Part shown: positions 8,691-17,616 of the stretch, piece by piece
Layout: every line of letters begins with the position of its first letter
Numbering within the stretch: position 1 is the stretch's first letter
Program-made: the position numbers and the translations under genes
Assembly (NCBI GenBank): GCA_902141825.1
Contig: CABFPG010000011.1
Coordinates: forward strand, 124,001-188,000
Direction: 5' to 3'
Source of the DNA: Thalassocella blandensis
Lineage (GTDB): Bacteria; Pseudomonadota; Gammaproteobacteria; Pseudomonadales; Cellvibrionaceae
DNA length: 64,000 nt
The notes under the pieces: model-generated
Told to the model about the DNA's origin: nothing
The model's database searches: none
Seen by the model: the letters and a program-made list of their open reading frames with translations, nothing else

Positions 8691-10468
8691 TTGTTGGCCT
8701 CTTTTTTCTCTTCATTGATCGCGCGTTGCGCGTCTTCTAGGGTTGATAAAGTAGTATCGTACAGCCGGGCTTTTGCCAGACGCGACTGAGCAGAATAATA
8801 ACTCATTCTCTCTTCATGTTTATCTAATTCTGCTTTCACCAGACTGCGCATAACAGGCTCCAACTTCACTACATTTAATTCTGTTCGCTGCAGCAGCATT
8901 CTAATTCGCTTGTGCAGGGCCGCCACCATATCGCGATATTCAGGTGGTTGCATATAGGGTTCTTTTAATTCCCCGAAAAAACCTACATCCTCATCCAAAG
9001 TAACCAAGTCTGAATTGACTGACTCCAGCAAGACATCCATGCGCTCCTGATCTTCTTCACTCAGCGTCATCGAAATCAAGCTCAGTTCACTCTTGGCATC
9101 GGCAAAGCGACTATTCAAAGCCTGGCTTTCTTTAATCAATGCCTTAGCCTGCTGGTCAAAAGCCATTTTGCTGGCGTTATCGAGCACGATAATATGCTCC
9201 TCCGCCTGGATTAACCAATATTGCAAATTCTTACGAATGGAATACAGGTCGGCTAATTCTTTTAACGTCTCGTGGAATGGATGGCTGGCCATCAAATCAA
9301 TCAGAAATGGCGTCAGGTTCTTATAGTCGACTGAAGGCTCGGCACTGAGCCAGTCAGAATCGTCCATAATAGCTTCTATATTGGTGATGAACTCCCGCGG
9401 TACATCTTTCTTATCAATAATACGACGGGCTTCAGCCACTTTGTTTACACCATCGGCAAAGTCTTTAATGGCCAGTAAGTTTGCTTTGAGCGCCTTTCGC
9501 GGTGACCCCTCCTGCTCATATAAATGCGCCAGCAGCACCTTAGCCTCCTGCACTTCGGGAATAGCGATGGACCGCTCATTCAATACCTCTAGTGCGGCAA
9601 CGGCATTTTCGAAGCGTTTTACCTTAATCGCAGCCCAGGCATAGGACAGCAACGCTCGGTTGGAGTACAGGCCTGTGGTTCGTATGGACTGCAGATATGC
9701 CCAAGCCTGGTCGAATCGCCCCATGCGAATAGCAATCTGCGCCAAACCCAACTTAGATCGATCAGCCAGAACTAAAAATTCCTCATCCTCTCCACCGTAA
9801 TTCGCAATCGTCTCCAGATTGTCGACGGCATCAATAATTTCACCTTTACGCAACTGCCCGATCGCATTATTAAATTGTAAATAAGGGTAATTCGGGTAAG
9901 TTTGCAAAAGTTTGGCGATATTCGGCTCTTTTAAGCCAGGCACATTATGGTTGCCGCTACTGCGAACCAGTGTTGCCAGGTAGTGGTAATCAAAATGCAG
10001 GTCGTCTGGAATTTTGCCGCTGATACGGTTTAGCGAATTTGCTGCATTGGCAACGTCAGATTTGTTGTAGTAATACTTGGCCAGGTAATACCAGGCACGG
10101 TTTCGAATCTCCTCTTTGGCGTTTGCACTTAACAAACGATCAAATATCGTCTTGGCTTCATCCGCCATACCATAAGACAGCATCATGCCGCCTTTGAGCA
10201 CCTCCCCTTGATCATTGCGCGCCAAGGGGTTGTTAAGCTCTACGGCATAGGAGTTTTCGACCAAGGCAGAGAAGTAATCTTTTTGGAACAGCTCAAAAAA
10301 TACGACACTGTATTCAAGTTGATCACGTGATTTAATATGCGACTTTATTTTTTTCGCATGCGCCAGGCCCGAATAGGTGAGCACGAGCATCACGGATGCA
10401 ACAACCCCGACAATACCCCTCCATTTTTTTATCACTCCGACCGGTAATACCACTATTTTTGTCACCAT
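8687..10468 (-). CDS. TPR-repeat periplasmic protein (593 aa)
   Basis: A 593-aa protein with an N-terminal hydrophobic segment ending in GLAHA, read as a signal peptide with a long n-region. Degenerate TPR-like helices follow to about residue 350, for example AWYYLAKYYYNKSDVANAAN. The second half is rich in charged helices and is probably coiled coil (about residues 400-590). The start codon overlaps the stop of the 205-aa gene by 7 bp, and its stop overlaps the start of the 954-aa gene by 4 bp. It is likely a periplasmic scaffold of the same complex. No enzyme motif is visible. Confidence 0.83.
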   Translation of the reverse strand: MVTKIVVLPVGVIKKWRGIVGVVASVMLVLTYSGLAHAKKIKSHIKSRDQLEYSVVFFELFQKDYFSALVENSYAVELNNPLARNDQGEVLKGGMMLSYGMADEAKTIFDRLLSANAKEEIRNRAWYYLAKYYYNKSDVANAANSLNRISGKIPDDLHFDYHYLATLVRSSGNHNVPGLKEPNIAKLLQTYPNYPYLQFNNAIGQLRKGEIIDAVDNLETIANYGGEDEEFLVLADRSKLGLAQIAIRMGRFDQAWAYLQSIRTTGLYSNRALLSYAWAAIKVKRFENAVAALEVLNERSIAIPEVQEAKVLLAHLYEQEGSPRKALKANLLAIKDFADGVNKVAEARRIIDKKDVPREFITNIEAIMDDSDWLSAEPSVDYKNLTPFLIDLMASHPFHETLKELADLYSIRKNLQYWLIQAEEHIIVLDNASKMAFDQQAKALIKESQALNSRFADAKSELSLISMTLSEEDQERMDVLLESVNSDLVTLDEDVGFFGELKEPYMQPPEYRDMVAALHKRIRMLLQRTELNVVKLEPVMRSLVKAELDKHEERMSYYSAQSRLAKARLYDTTLSTLEDAQRAINEEKKEANK

Positions 10469-11079
10469 TGTTTCATTTCAAAGGTAGGTTCTTGTGCAAC
10501 TGGGTCGTCAGTAATCGCGACCTCCAAATACTGGCTGCCAGATTTTTTCACAAAACTTAACTCAACAGCACGCTTGTATGCGCGACCACCCGGTCCAATA
10601 CCTGTAATAAAGGCAATGGCGTCGTGCTTTCCTTCCGACAGGTTAGTTATGTAAAGTTTGTGTACGCCGCCACGCAGCATGGCGGCCTGTTGTTTTTCTG
10701 AATAAATATGCGTCGCCACGAAGCGCCCGTTAATTTTTAATTTAATGCTTTCAAGGTAGAAAAACTGACCTGAAGTCATGGACACAAATACCGAGAATTT
10801 TGTGTTGGAAGGAAACAGCAGTCGCTCTTCCATCACCCTCAGATCTTTGTTCAAAATGATGACATCGTCTTTGAGCTTTTGAATGTCATTGGAAATCTTT
10901 TTTACTTCCTCTCGCGCTCGTCTTTCGCTACGCTGACTTTCGTCACCGCCAAAATCAACGGTGGCGTCACCAATTTCATTGGTCCAGTGGCCGGTTTTCT
11001 TTTTGTCGTCTTCCGCATGTGCTATTACGCCTAAAAGACAAACAGCGACAAGGATAGTAATTTTTGCTAGCTTATCCAT
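10462..11079 (-). CDS. Secreted coiled-coil protein, first gene of the Glt-like operon
   Basis: A 205-aa protein with a signal peptide ending in VIAHA. A charged coiled-coil stretch (about residues 55-92, EEVKKISNDIQKLKDDVIIL) and a beta-rich C-terminal domain follow. It is the promoter-proximal gene of the run down to 1689, with a 374-bp divergent spacer upstream. I do not recognise the family. The coiled coil followed by a beta domain would suit a periplasmic adaptor that contacts the TPR proteins. It contains no DNA-binding helices, so a regulator label would be wrong. Confidence 0.75.
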   Translation of the reverse strand: MDKLAKITILVAVCLLGVIAHAEDDKKKTGHWTNEIGDATVDFGGDESQRSERRAREEVKKISNDIQKLKDDVIILNKDLRVMEERLLFPSNTKFSVFVSMTSGQFFYLESIKLKINGRFVATHIYSEKQQAAMLRGGVHKLYITNLSEGKHDAIAFITGIGPGGRAYKRAVELSFVKKSGSQYLEVAITDDPVAQEPTFEMKQW

Positions 11080-11453
11080 GAAGTTTGGTTCCGAACCTAT
11101 TGAAGTTACAGTAAAAAATATACATCAAAACTAACACGTGGGTTAACTCTTAGTAAAAAAAATAGTATAGAAAGGGTCTATAATTCACACATACTTCACG
11201 AATTCATAGACTCAGTCACATATTACTTTACAAAGTTAAATTGTGATCACAGTGATTATTTGACGCGCATATCATTAATGATTTACGCGCAATTCGCCAA
11301 TAGCGCTTTGATGGTGCTTTATAGTTATTGCCATTTCCCGGCAGTCTACAAATATGAGAACTGCTTATCACGCTAAAAAGTATAGTCGCTAGAGCGAAAT
11401 AAAATTTTAAGTACAATAAAACAAATTCAAAATTACTTGCAGTGGCCATTAAT
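11080..11453. promoter_or_regulatory. Divergent control region between the operon and a barrel gene
   Basis: This AT-rich spacer separates the minus-strand operon from the plus-strand barrel gene, so it must hold promoters in both directions. A 10-bp palindrome, TGTGATCACA, lies at 11242-11251. It lacks the 6-nt centre of a CRP site. No convincing -35/-10 pair could be fixed by eye. Confidence 0.4.
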
Positions 11454-12068
11454 ATGCGAAAAAAAATATCATTAATCTCGGCAGCTCTGATGCTGGTTTC
11501 GTCGGCGAGCTTCGCACAAAACAGACCGATTAAAATTATAGAACCTCAAGCCCCTACTGAGGCTGCCAAATCCGCTGCAATCGATACAGAACATTTTGAA
11601 ATTGGGATAAACCTCGGATTATTAACCGTCGAAGATTTCAATACCAATCCAATGTATGGTGTTTGGGGCAATTACTACATCAACGAAAAGTTTTTCGCCT
11701 ACGTGGGTTATGGCACTTCAGACACCGAAAAATCTAACGCTGAAGGTGTCTTTGATTTTAACCCGGATAAAACCTTTGATTTTGCTTCCGTTGGCGTGGG
11801 CTATCGCGTACTAAACGGTCGCTCTTTTTGGGGTAAAAACCGAAAATACAATACAGGCCTCTTCGCCGTTGCAGGTGTTGAGCAAGTTGATTTCGCTGAA
11901 GACAGCGGGACCGGTTTTATGATCGGCCTCTCACATAAAACCGTGCTCACAGACTACCTTGCGCTCAATATCGACCTGAAAGATCATATTGTCTCTCGAA
12001 CATTTGTAGGTGAAGATAAAATGACTCAGAACATTGAGTTTACGGTTGGACTGAGCACCTTCTTTTAA
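11454..12068 (+). CDS. Small outer-membrane beta-barrel protein (Glt-associated type)
   Basis: The start is placed at the ATG at 11454; a GTG four codons upstream is less likely. The protein then has 204 aa, a signal peptide (MRKKISLISAALMLVSSASF, cleaved after Ala-Gln region) and a chain of amphipathic beta strands ending in Phe-Phe, the usual last residue of outer-membrane barrels. The opening motif HFEIGINLGLLTVEDF has a clear counterpart in the gene at 12255-12860 (ELFDIGIIAGSINIEDF), so the two are paralogues. Both resemble the barrel family described in myxobacteria and some gammaproteobacteria (OMP_myx_plus type). Divergent transcription from the ExbB/ExbD/TPR operon fits a role as the outer-membrane end of that machine. 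Confidence 0.82.
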   Translation: MRKKISLISAALMLVSSASFAQNRPIKIIEPQAPTEAAKSAAIDTEHFEIGINLGLLTVEDFNTNPMYGVWGNYYINEKFFAYVGYGTSDTEKSNAEGVFDFNPDKTFDFASVGVGYRVLNGRSFWGKNRKYNTGLFAVAGVEQVDFAEDSGTGFMIGLSHKTVLTDYLALNIDLKDHIVSRTFVGEDKMTQNIEFTVGLSTFF

Positions 12069-12170
12069 CTTCTTGCTTCACCAGTTATCGATCCCCCTGC
12101 CAGGCACCACTGACTTTACTATCAACACGAAGTGGTGCTATGTAAATCTTGCAAAAACAAACCACATTAA

Positions 12171-12197
12171 AAAAGGCCAGAATTAATCTGGCCTTTT
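12171..12197. terminator. Bidirectional terminator between convergent barrel genes
   Basis: An 11-bp perfect stem (AAAAGGCCAGA and its complement) with a 5-nt loop lies between two genes that converge. A-runs precede and T-runs follow it, so it can serve both strands. Confidence 0.85.
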
Positions 12198-12254
12198 AGC
12201 TTTTGTTGCTCTGCGAAACCTGAACGATGTACTTATACGAGACACGCGGTCAAA

Positions 12255-12860
12255 TTAAAACAAATACCCTATACCAATAGAGAACTGCGTGTTATGAATC
12301 GTCTCTTCACCCTCTGACACCAGTAGCGAGGAGTCGAAAATATAGTCGCGGTAGTCGATTCTCACCAGATACTTACGGGCAAACTCGATTAAATACCCCG
12401 CGCCAATGGTGTAAGTGAAATTACTCTCACCACCCATTTCAGTATCACCAAAACCGCCAACCACATATAAATTAGACAAATTTGCCTGACCGTCAGAAGA
12501 GAAAAACTCACCCTGGAAAATATTGTAACCTACCAAAAGATCGTAATGGGTAAAGTCGCGATCCTCCAGACCAAAACCCGCGATTGCATCGTTCGCCTCT
12601 ACGGAAGACACACCTATTTCAGTTTGAATAAAGTTATACTGCAGGAAAAAGTATTCAGATGCTTTAAACGTAATATTCACGCCAAGCAAGGGTTCAAACT
12701 GAGAGGGAAAATCCTCAATATTAATTGAACCGGCAATAATACCAATATCAAACAACTCTGAATTTACTTTTAAGCCTTTTTTACCACCACCGGCGGCGTG
12801 TGCCAGAGACCCCAGCAACACACACGACAGCAGGACACCAAAGCGTATCATCTTGGGCAT
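12255..12860 (-). CDS. Small outer-membrane beta-barrel protein, paralogue of 11454-12068
   Basis: The start is placed at the ATG at 12860, not at the first possible codon at 12935. The ATG overlaps the stop of the upstream gene as TAATG and places a signal peptide (MIRFGVLLSCVLLGSLAHA) directly at the N-terminus. The protein then has 201 aa. The mature part is beta-rich, with glycine-aromatic strands such as YVVGGFGDTEMGGESNFTYT, and ends in Tyr-Leu-Phe. It shares the motif pattern of the 11454-12068 protein. It is translationally coupled to the SH3-barrel gene. I infer an outer-membrane pore or platform for the Glt-like complex. Confidence 0.83.
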   Translation of the reverse strand: MPKMIRFGVLLSCVLLGSLAHAAGGGKKGLKVNSELFDIGIIAGSINIEDFPSQFEPLLGVNITFKASEYFFLQYNFIQTEIGVSSVEANDAIAGFGLEDRDFTHYDLLVGYNIFQGEFFSSDGQANLSNLYVVGGFGDTEMGGESNFTYTIGAGYLIEFARKYLVRIDYRDYIFDSSLLVSEGEETIHNTQFSIGIGYLF

Positions 12861-13657
12861 TAGAAGAAAGTGTTGAAGCCTAGTTTCCACGTTCCAAATC
12901 TCTCGGTTTCGTCGTCTACATCGATTGAATACCAACGGTACTCCCCCTTAATTACAAAGTTTCGCCCTAAATAGTAACTAGCGCCCAGACCATAGGTATT
13001 GAACGTGGCGCTTTCCACATCGAAGTTAATTTGATCCGGCTGAGTATCCATGGAGATTTCACCGGTTCCCAAAGACAAAAATGGTGACAATTTCCAATGT
13101 GCTGCAGGCTCCACAAAGACGTTCGCCGCATAAAGATCACCGGCTGAACCCGAGCCAAACAGGCGACCATACTCAACATCCGCGCCAAGCCAGGCTAAGA
13201 AGCGGTATCCGCCTGACACGGTAAATACGTCAAACTCTTCGAGATCCCCTTCCAGAAACTGCCCGGTTGAAAAGCCTGTAACGAAACTACCTTTGATGTA
13301 GTCCCCATAACCCACTGAGGGTAAGTCGGCCGGCTCACCGGTTTTTTGAATAGTGCGCGAAATAGCGGCTGTGGTTGTCCACCCAACCTTACCGTTTTTT
13401 GCCCGAATCTCATACCAGTCGGGTCGACGAGAGAGTATCTCGATTTTTTCGCCTTGCTCAATCACATAAAAAACAGGATACCCACGGCCGGGCCCCGAAT
13501 GGACCTCTGCATAGGCATCAATAACTTCTAGCACCACAGGAGCCGCATATGCATTAGAAGCAATTAACGCAAGTCCGCAAACACAGCCGACAAGCCATCT
13601 GGTTACCAATTGTTGTGCAGAAAAACGCAGCACTTGCTTGACCCCTCTTTTGTTCAT
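12860..13657 (-). CDS. SH3-domain plus outer-membrane beta-barrel protein
   Basis: A 265-aa protein with a signal peptide ending in SNAYA. A bacterial SH3 domain follows at about residues 42-108, with AYAEVHSGPGRGYPVFYVI and WYEIRAKNGKVGW. The rest (about 120-265) is a beta-barrel ending in Phe-Phe, related to the two neighbouring barrel proteins. Bacterial SH3 domains often bind peptidoglycan or protein partners, so this protein could tie an outer-membrane barrel to the cell wall. It is the first gene of a two-gene unit with 12255-12860. This fusion supports the idea of a machine spanning the envelope. Confidence 0.85.
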   Translation of the reverse strand: MNKRGVKQVLRFSAQQLVTRWLVGCVCGLALIASNAYAAPVVLEVIDAYAEVHSGPGRGYPVFYVIEQGEKIEILSRRPDWYEIRAKNGKVGWTTTAAISRTIQKTGEPADLPSVGYGDYIKGSFVTGFSTGQFLEGDLEEFDVFTVSGGYRFLAWLGADVEYGRLFGSGSAGDLYAANVFVEPAAHWKLSPFLSLGTGEISMDTQPDQINFDVESATFNTYGLGASYYLGRNFVIKGEYRWYSIDVDDETERFGTWKLGFNTFF

Positions 13658-14338
13658 GGAAATGATGACAGCTCCATTATGTGATTATTTTGTTTTATTT
13701 TCTCGGTCTGCAACTGGCAAGCTTTTGTAAGAAAGTAAAACTTGTTACAGCAAAATCACTGAAGCTTGCTGCTTTTCTTTTGTTGCACCCTGTTCGCAGA
13801 TTATATGCATGCAACAACGGCTTACCATGACCAGGCGTAATTCTTGTGACGGACTACCACTGTAAATACGATAAACTCGTTAGTTGTTGAATTCAAACTG
13901 AAAAAATAAGCGCATCACTAATTACGCAAGCGCGATTGAAGCTATACATATTATTTTTACGGCAATCATTTATTCAGGTTGACGCATCTCGTCTTAGCCA
14001 TCCGGCATGCATGTATGGCAATTACCCTGCCGAATACAAGCCATCTCAAACAAACGGCAGCAAACACATTGGAGCACTACCACAAAGATATTGAACTTGC
14101 CGACTTTCTGGGCAACTTTCTGGGCAACTTTCTGGCCGGCTATAACGGTGAACTCGGCCTCTTAGTGTAAAGTAAGTTTAGTCGACTTAAAATCAAATGG
14201 TATGGAATTAAAGATTTTTATAAAAACCCTTTACGGACTGGCATGCCTACATTTAGTTACTGATAATAGTAAGGAAGCCTGCAACTATCACCATAGTTTC
14301 TGTTAATATGCACGCCGTAAACCCAAAGTAGCCGACTT
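13658..14338. other. Divergent spacer without a supported gene
   Basis: This 680-bp spacer lies between the SH3-barrel gene (minus) and the kinase-like gene (plus). A possible 63-codon frame at 13979-14170 starts with TTG, has no recognisable similarity, and owes part of its length to a 12-bp tandem repeat. I do not call it a gene. Confidence 0.5.
14103..14135. repeat. 12-bp tandem repeat, 2.75 copies
   Basis: The unit ACTTTCTGGGCA occurs exactly twice (14103-14114 and 14115-14126), followed by a partial third copy ACTTTCTGG. It lies in the noncoding spacer upstream of the kinase-like gene. Confidence 0.85.
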
Positions 14339-15835
14339 ATGTTCAAAACAAAAAAAACCTCTGCATCCCTTCGATGGAAACACACCTTCACCATGGCGTT
14401 AGTGTTAACGTTTTATTCTACATTGAGCCATGCGAGTTTTATCCAGTATTTCAAAGATGAAGAAGGCAATACAAAATGGCAATACGTTGCCAACTTTTCC
14501 AGTGCAACCTTGATTTTATTGCTATCCATCACCGCAATAAGTTTGTTTTTTAGTCATCGACGCTCACGAAAAGCCAATAAAGCCCTGCGTGAAATACGTG
14601 CAGATCTGGAACAGCGTGTACTGGAACGCACGGCTACACTGGATGAATCCAATCGCCTGCTGACAGAAGCCAATAACGCACTGGAAGAAGAAGTATCCGA
14701 ACATAAAGAAACGACAGCCCTCCTGGAAGCATCGGAATACTATTTAAATAATATTCTCCAATCCATGCCATCAATGCTGATCGGGCTGGACGACAATCTC
14801 GACGTTACCCATTGGAATCGCTGTGCAGAAGAAATTTCAGGGGTGAGCTACGACAAAGCCCTGCACAAGAATTTGTGGCAGGTCTACCCCACAATCACCA
14901 TTTCACCAGAACAGGTCAGCGGCGTAATTGAACACAATAAACCAGTGACAATTAAACACAGCCAGCGTGGGCAATACTACTTCGACATCCGTGTTTACCC
15001 ACTGCAAGGGAAAAATGCCAAAGCTGTGCCCGGCGTGGTTATCCTGATTGACAATGTCACACAACGAACGCTAGCTGAGAACATGTTAATTCAGCGAGAC
15101 AAAATGTCGTCAATGGGCGAACTGGCTTCGAACATGGCACACGATATCAACACGCCTCTCCAGGTCATTGTGGATGATTTGCACAAGCTACAAAAAACAC
15201 TGACATCTGAAAGCCTGGACAAAGCCACTTTAAGCACAGTGTTGCTGGACGCTATAGACAAGGGGAAACTCGCATCTAATGTCATTCGTAATCTGCTGGA
15301 TTTCTCCCGCAGTCAAGGCGACATTAAGCGCCAATCCAAAATTACAGACATTATTGAAAATGCCCTGTCGCTGGCCAGAGGAACGCTCTCGGAGCCGTCT
15401 GGACTGAAGTTTTCAGACATCGTGATTGAGAAAAACTACGAAGAAAACCTGCCAGAACTGGAAGTCTATGTATCTGAGCTGCAGCAAGTATTTCTAAGCC
15501 TGCTGCGCCACTCCAGCCACTCTCTTGGGTTAATTGCCAAAACAGCATTCAGGCCGGCAATTAAAATTTCGGTACAAGAATGTTACGACGCCATTTGGAT
15601 TAAAATTCAACACAATGGCCGGGGTTTAACGCCAGAGGAACAACAAGAATTGTTTGAACCGTTTTTCAACGCCAGTATTGATGCTGGATTTGAAGGAAAA
15701 CCTAAGGGCGGTGACGCACAAAATCGACTGTCCTTTTCCCACTTTATTATTAGTGACCATCATAAAGGTCAAATAGCGGTCACGTCAGACGTTGATGTGG
15801 GAACCACCTTTCATATCCAGCTAGAACTGCACTAA
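14339..15835 (+). CDS. PAS histidine-kinase-like protein with a degenerate ATP site
   Basis: A 498-aa membrane protein with helices at about residues 15-33 and 52-71, a coiled coil at about 75-130, a PAS domain at about 130-245 and a phosphoacceptor helix with ASNMAHDINTPLQVI, where His268 is the expected phosphate acceptor. The ATP-binding part is damaged at every key point. The N-box reads VFLSLLRHSSH, with His391 where the Mg-binding Asn belongs. The G1 box reads HNGRGL, with His425 in place of Asp. No GxGLG G2 box follows. By family knowledge it should not autophosphorylate, although it could act as a scaffold or be phosphorylated by a partner kinase. It lies between the Glt-like genes and a double-FHA gene. 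Confidence 0.85.
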   Translation: MFKTKKTSASLRWKHTFTMALVLTFYSTLSHASFIQYFKDEEGNTKWQYVANFSSATLILLLSITAISLFFSHRRSRKANKALREIRADLEQRVLERTATLDESNRLLTEANNALEEEVSEHKETTALLEASEYYLNNILQSMPSMLIGLDDNLDVTHWNRCAEEISGVSYDKALHKNLWQVYPTITISPEQVSGVIEHNKPVTIKHSQRGQYYFDIRVYPLQGKNAKAVPGVVILIDNVTQRTLAENMLIQRDKMSSMGELASNMAHDINTPLQVIVDDLHKLQKTLTSESLDKATLSTVLLDAIDKGKLASNVIRNLLDFSRSQGDIKRQSKITDIIENALSLARGTLSEPSGLKFSDIVIEKNYEENLPELEVYVSELQQVFLSLLRHSSHSLGLIAKTAFRPAIKISVQECYDAIWIKIQHNGRGLTPEEQQELFEPFFNASIDAGFEGKPKGGDAQNRLSFSHFIISDHHKGQIAVTSDVDVGTTFHIQLELH

Positions 15836-15849
15836 GCTTCCATCCTGGA

Positions 15850-15888
15850 GCGGAATTCGTTATTGCAACATAACAAACGAATCTCCGC
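15850..15888. terminator. Hairpin between convergent kinase-like and FHA genes
   Basis: GCGGAATTCGTT at 15850-15861 pairs with the segment 15876-15888, with one bulged base and a 14-nt loop. It lies between convergent genes. The T-runs are short. Confidence 0.5.
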
Positions 15889-16007
15889 TTTCAGGCATCC
15901 AGGCAAACCATGCACACTTAAGGGCTTATAAAAGCTCTCAGTACAGCTCTGCCAGCAACTTGCAAAATAAACACAAAAGTACCCTGCCCACAACCCAGAC
16001 GATAAAC

Positions 16008-16847
16008 TTAGCCAATCAACCTCACCAGTAACTCAACCGATACGATTTTTATTTTCATGTCATCCTGCAGGGTGATTTTTTCCTGCTTTCGCCCGTCCAC
16101 ACTTATCCCATTGGTTGAGGCATTATCCTGAATTTCCCAACCACTGCCGTCAAACACAACATTTGCATGGTGCTTGGAAATACAGGAGTGCTCAAATACA
16201 ACATCGCAATCTTTGTTGCGCCCGAGGCTCCAGGTCTTCGGCTCCTTACTGGACACGACTTTAATGGTGGGCAAATTATCTTCGGTAAAAAACAACAGAA
16301 TCAGGCCTTTTTTTCCCTTTAAGGATGCAGAGAACTTTTCAACATAACGGTCAATTGCCTGCTTTTTCTTAATATCTGCATCGCTCAAGCCGCCCTTTCC
16401 TTCATTTTCAAATTCACGCCAACCCGGAGGCAAGGTATAGAGCTGAATAAAACTTGTAGAATCCTCGCCACCATCATCTTCATCATCTTCCTCGATAATC
16501 GTTTCAGCAGCAGGAGATTTCATGTGGGCACGCATAAACACCGTGGCATCCTTATGCTCTTGAAGCTGCACACTGAAGGCTTCAGCGCCAAACTTTACGA
16601 TGTCACCCTCTTTTAGGACAGTCGCTTCATCAATCTGTTGATTATTGACAAACGTACCATTGGTGGAGTGCAAATCCTGCACCACCAAACCTTCAGCCTT
16701 CTCTGAAATTCTTGCATGCTCTCTTGAAGGATGGCCTTCTGTAACCTGAATATTACAAGAGTCACTGCGCCCGATGAGCATGGAAATTGCGCCAACGGTA
16801 TACTCTCTTCCGTCACTTATTCGCTTTAGCTTGTATGTATTTGCCAT
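16008..16847 (-). CDS. Double FHA-domain protein
   Basis: A 279-aa soluble protein with two forkhead-associated domains, which bind phosphothreonine peptides. The first, about residues 20-92, has GR at 26-27, SREH at 41-44 and STNGTF. The second, about 200-275, has SLGRNKDCDV, SCISKHHANV and ASTNGISVDG. Between them is a very acidic stretch (about 120-130, EEDDEDDGGED) and a segment of unknown fold. There is no enzyme domain, so it is likely an adaptor in Thr-phosphorylation signalling. No Ser/Thr kinase gene is visible in this window. In Myxococcus an FHA domain forms part of GltG, so the location near a Glt-like operon is suggestive but not proof. Confidence 0.88.
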   Translation of the reverse strand: MANTYKLKRISDGREYTVGAISMLIGRSDSCNIQVTEGHPSREHARISEKAEGLVVQDLHSTNGTFVNNQQIDEATVLKEGDIVKFGAEAFSVQLQEHKDATVFMRAHMKSPAAETIIEEDDEDDGGEDSTSFIQLYTLPPGWREFENEGKGGLSDADIKKKQAIDRYVEKFSASLKGKKGLILLFFTEDNLPTIKVVSSKEPKTWSLGRNKDCDVVFEHSCISKHHANVVFDGSGWEIQDNASTNGISVDGRKQEKITLQDDMKIKIVSVELLVRLIG

Positions 16848-17044
16848 ATTCTGCTCAACAGTTGAGATTTAATTAAATATTAGTCCGTTTTATTTCATTT
16901 TGACCGCACCACGAGACTTTTGACATTAAAAAAGTAAAGAATGACCGTGCAAAACTACTCACATTTGTAAGTAAATGCCGGGTACAGGACAAATCCAGGG
17001 ATGTTACAATGGCCGAAAAACTGCGTATATGGAGACACTGCATC

Positions 17045-17446
17045 ATGAACGATACGACTAAATTCCCCATCGAAGAATTAAAAGACACAATAAACGACAT
17101 TCTGGAAAAGCTGAAACCAGCAGAAACACAACTACGGCATTTGGGGAAAATAGAGAACGGCGAAGAAGCACTGGAAGAAAACACACGCGCAGACATTAAT
17201 GGCAAATTCAGCCAGGACATGCACTGGACCGATGAAACACAAGCCAGATTTGACGAGTACGAACAACTCAACCCCAGTCCGTTCGAGTTATCAGAATTAA
17301 ACTATGCCCGTACCGTGTTGAAACGTCTGAATCTGGTAGCCACCAACATCGTACGCCTGACTTACAATGATCAGGAAAAAGCCATGGCCGAAATGGAATA
17401 CCACATGAGACTGGCCAATAACATGTCGCAAATACACAACAAATAA
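17045..17446 (+). CDS. Small soluble helical protein of unknown function
   Basis: The start is placed at the ATG at 17045, preceded by GGAG at 10 nt. An upstream in-frame ATG at 17009, with AGGG at 8 nt, is a fair alternative and would add 12 residues. The 133-aa product is hydrophilic, mostly helical and acidic in its first half, with IEELKDTINDILEKLKPAET near the start. It has no signal peptide or membrane helix. I do not recognise the family. It is convergent with the chitinase gene and divergent from the FHA gene. Confidence 0.6.
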   Translation: MNDTTKFPIEELKDTINDILEKLKPAETQLRHLGKIENGEEALEENTRADINGKFSQDMHWTDETQARFDEYEQLNPSPFELSELNYARTVLKRLNLVATNIVRLTYNDQEKAMAEMEYHMRLANNMSQIHNK

Positions 17447-17561
17447 AGACCAAGGGAAAAGAACTGAAGTCGAAAAGTGCTATCGCCGACCTGAACAGCT
17501 CCTAATAAACCGGCGCGTTTTCAGCCACCGTTTTCATTTCACCAACATAACAATTAAGAAC

Positions 17562-17589
17562 GTCAGGCCAACCTGCTAGCTGGCCTGAC
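17562..17589 (-). terminator. Hairpin downstream of chitinase gene
   Basis: A 9-bp perfect stem (GTCAGGCCA and its complement TGGCCTGAC) with a 10-nt loop lies 28 bp past the chitinase stop. The T-run is poor on both strands, so efficiency is uncertain. Confidence 0.5.
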
Positions 17590-17616
17590 AACATACATCA
17601 CAACTCTGCTGCCACA

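Noticed and set aside
11242-11251. TGTGATCACA as a CRP site
   Set aside because: The half-sites are directly adjacent, whereas CRP needs a 6-bp centre. It may be another operator or chance.
13979-14170. 63-codon plus-strand frame in the spacer before the kinase-like gene
   Set aside because: It has a TTG start and a chain inflated by a 12-bp repeat, with no signal, domain or ribosome site.
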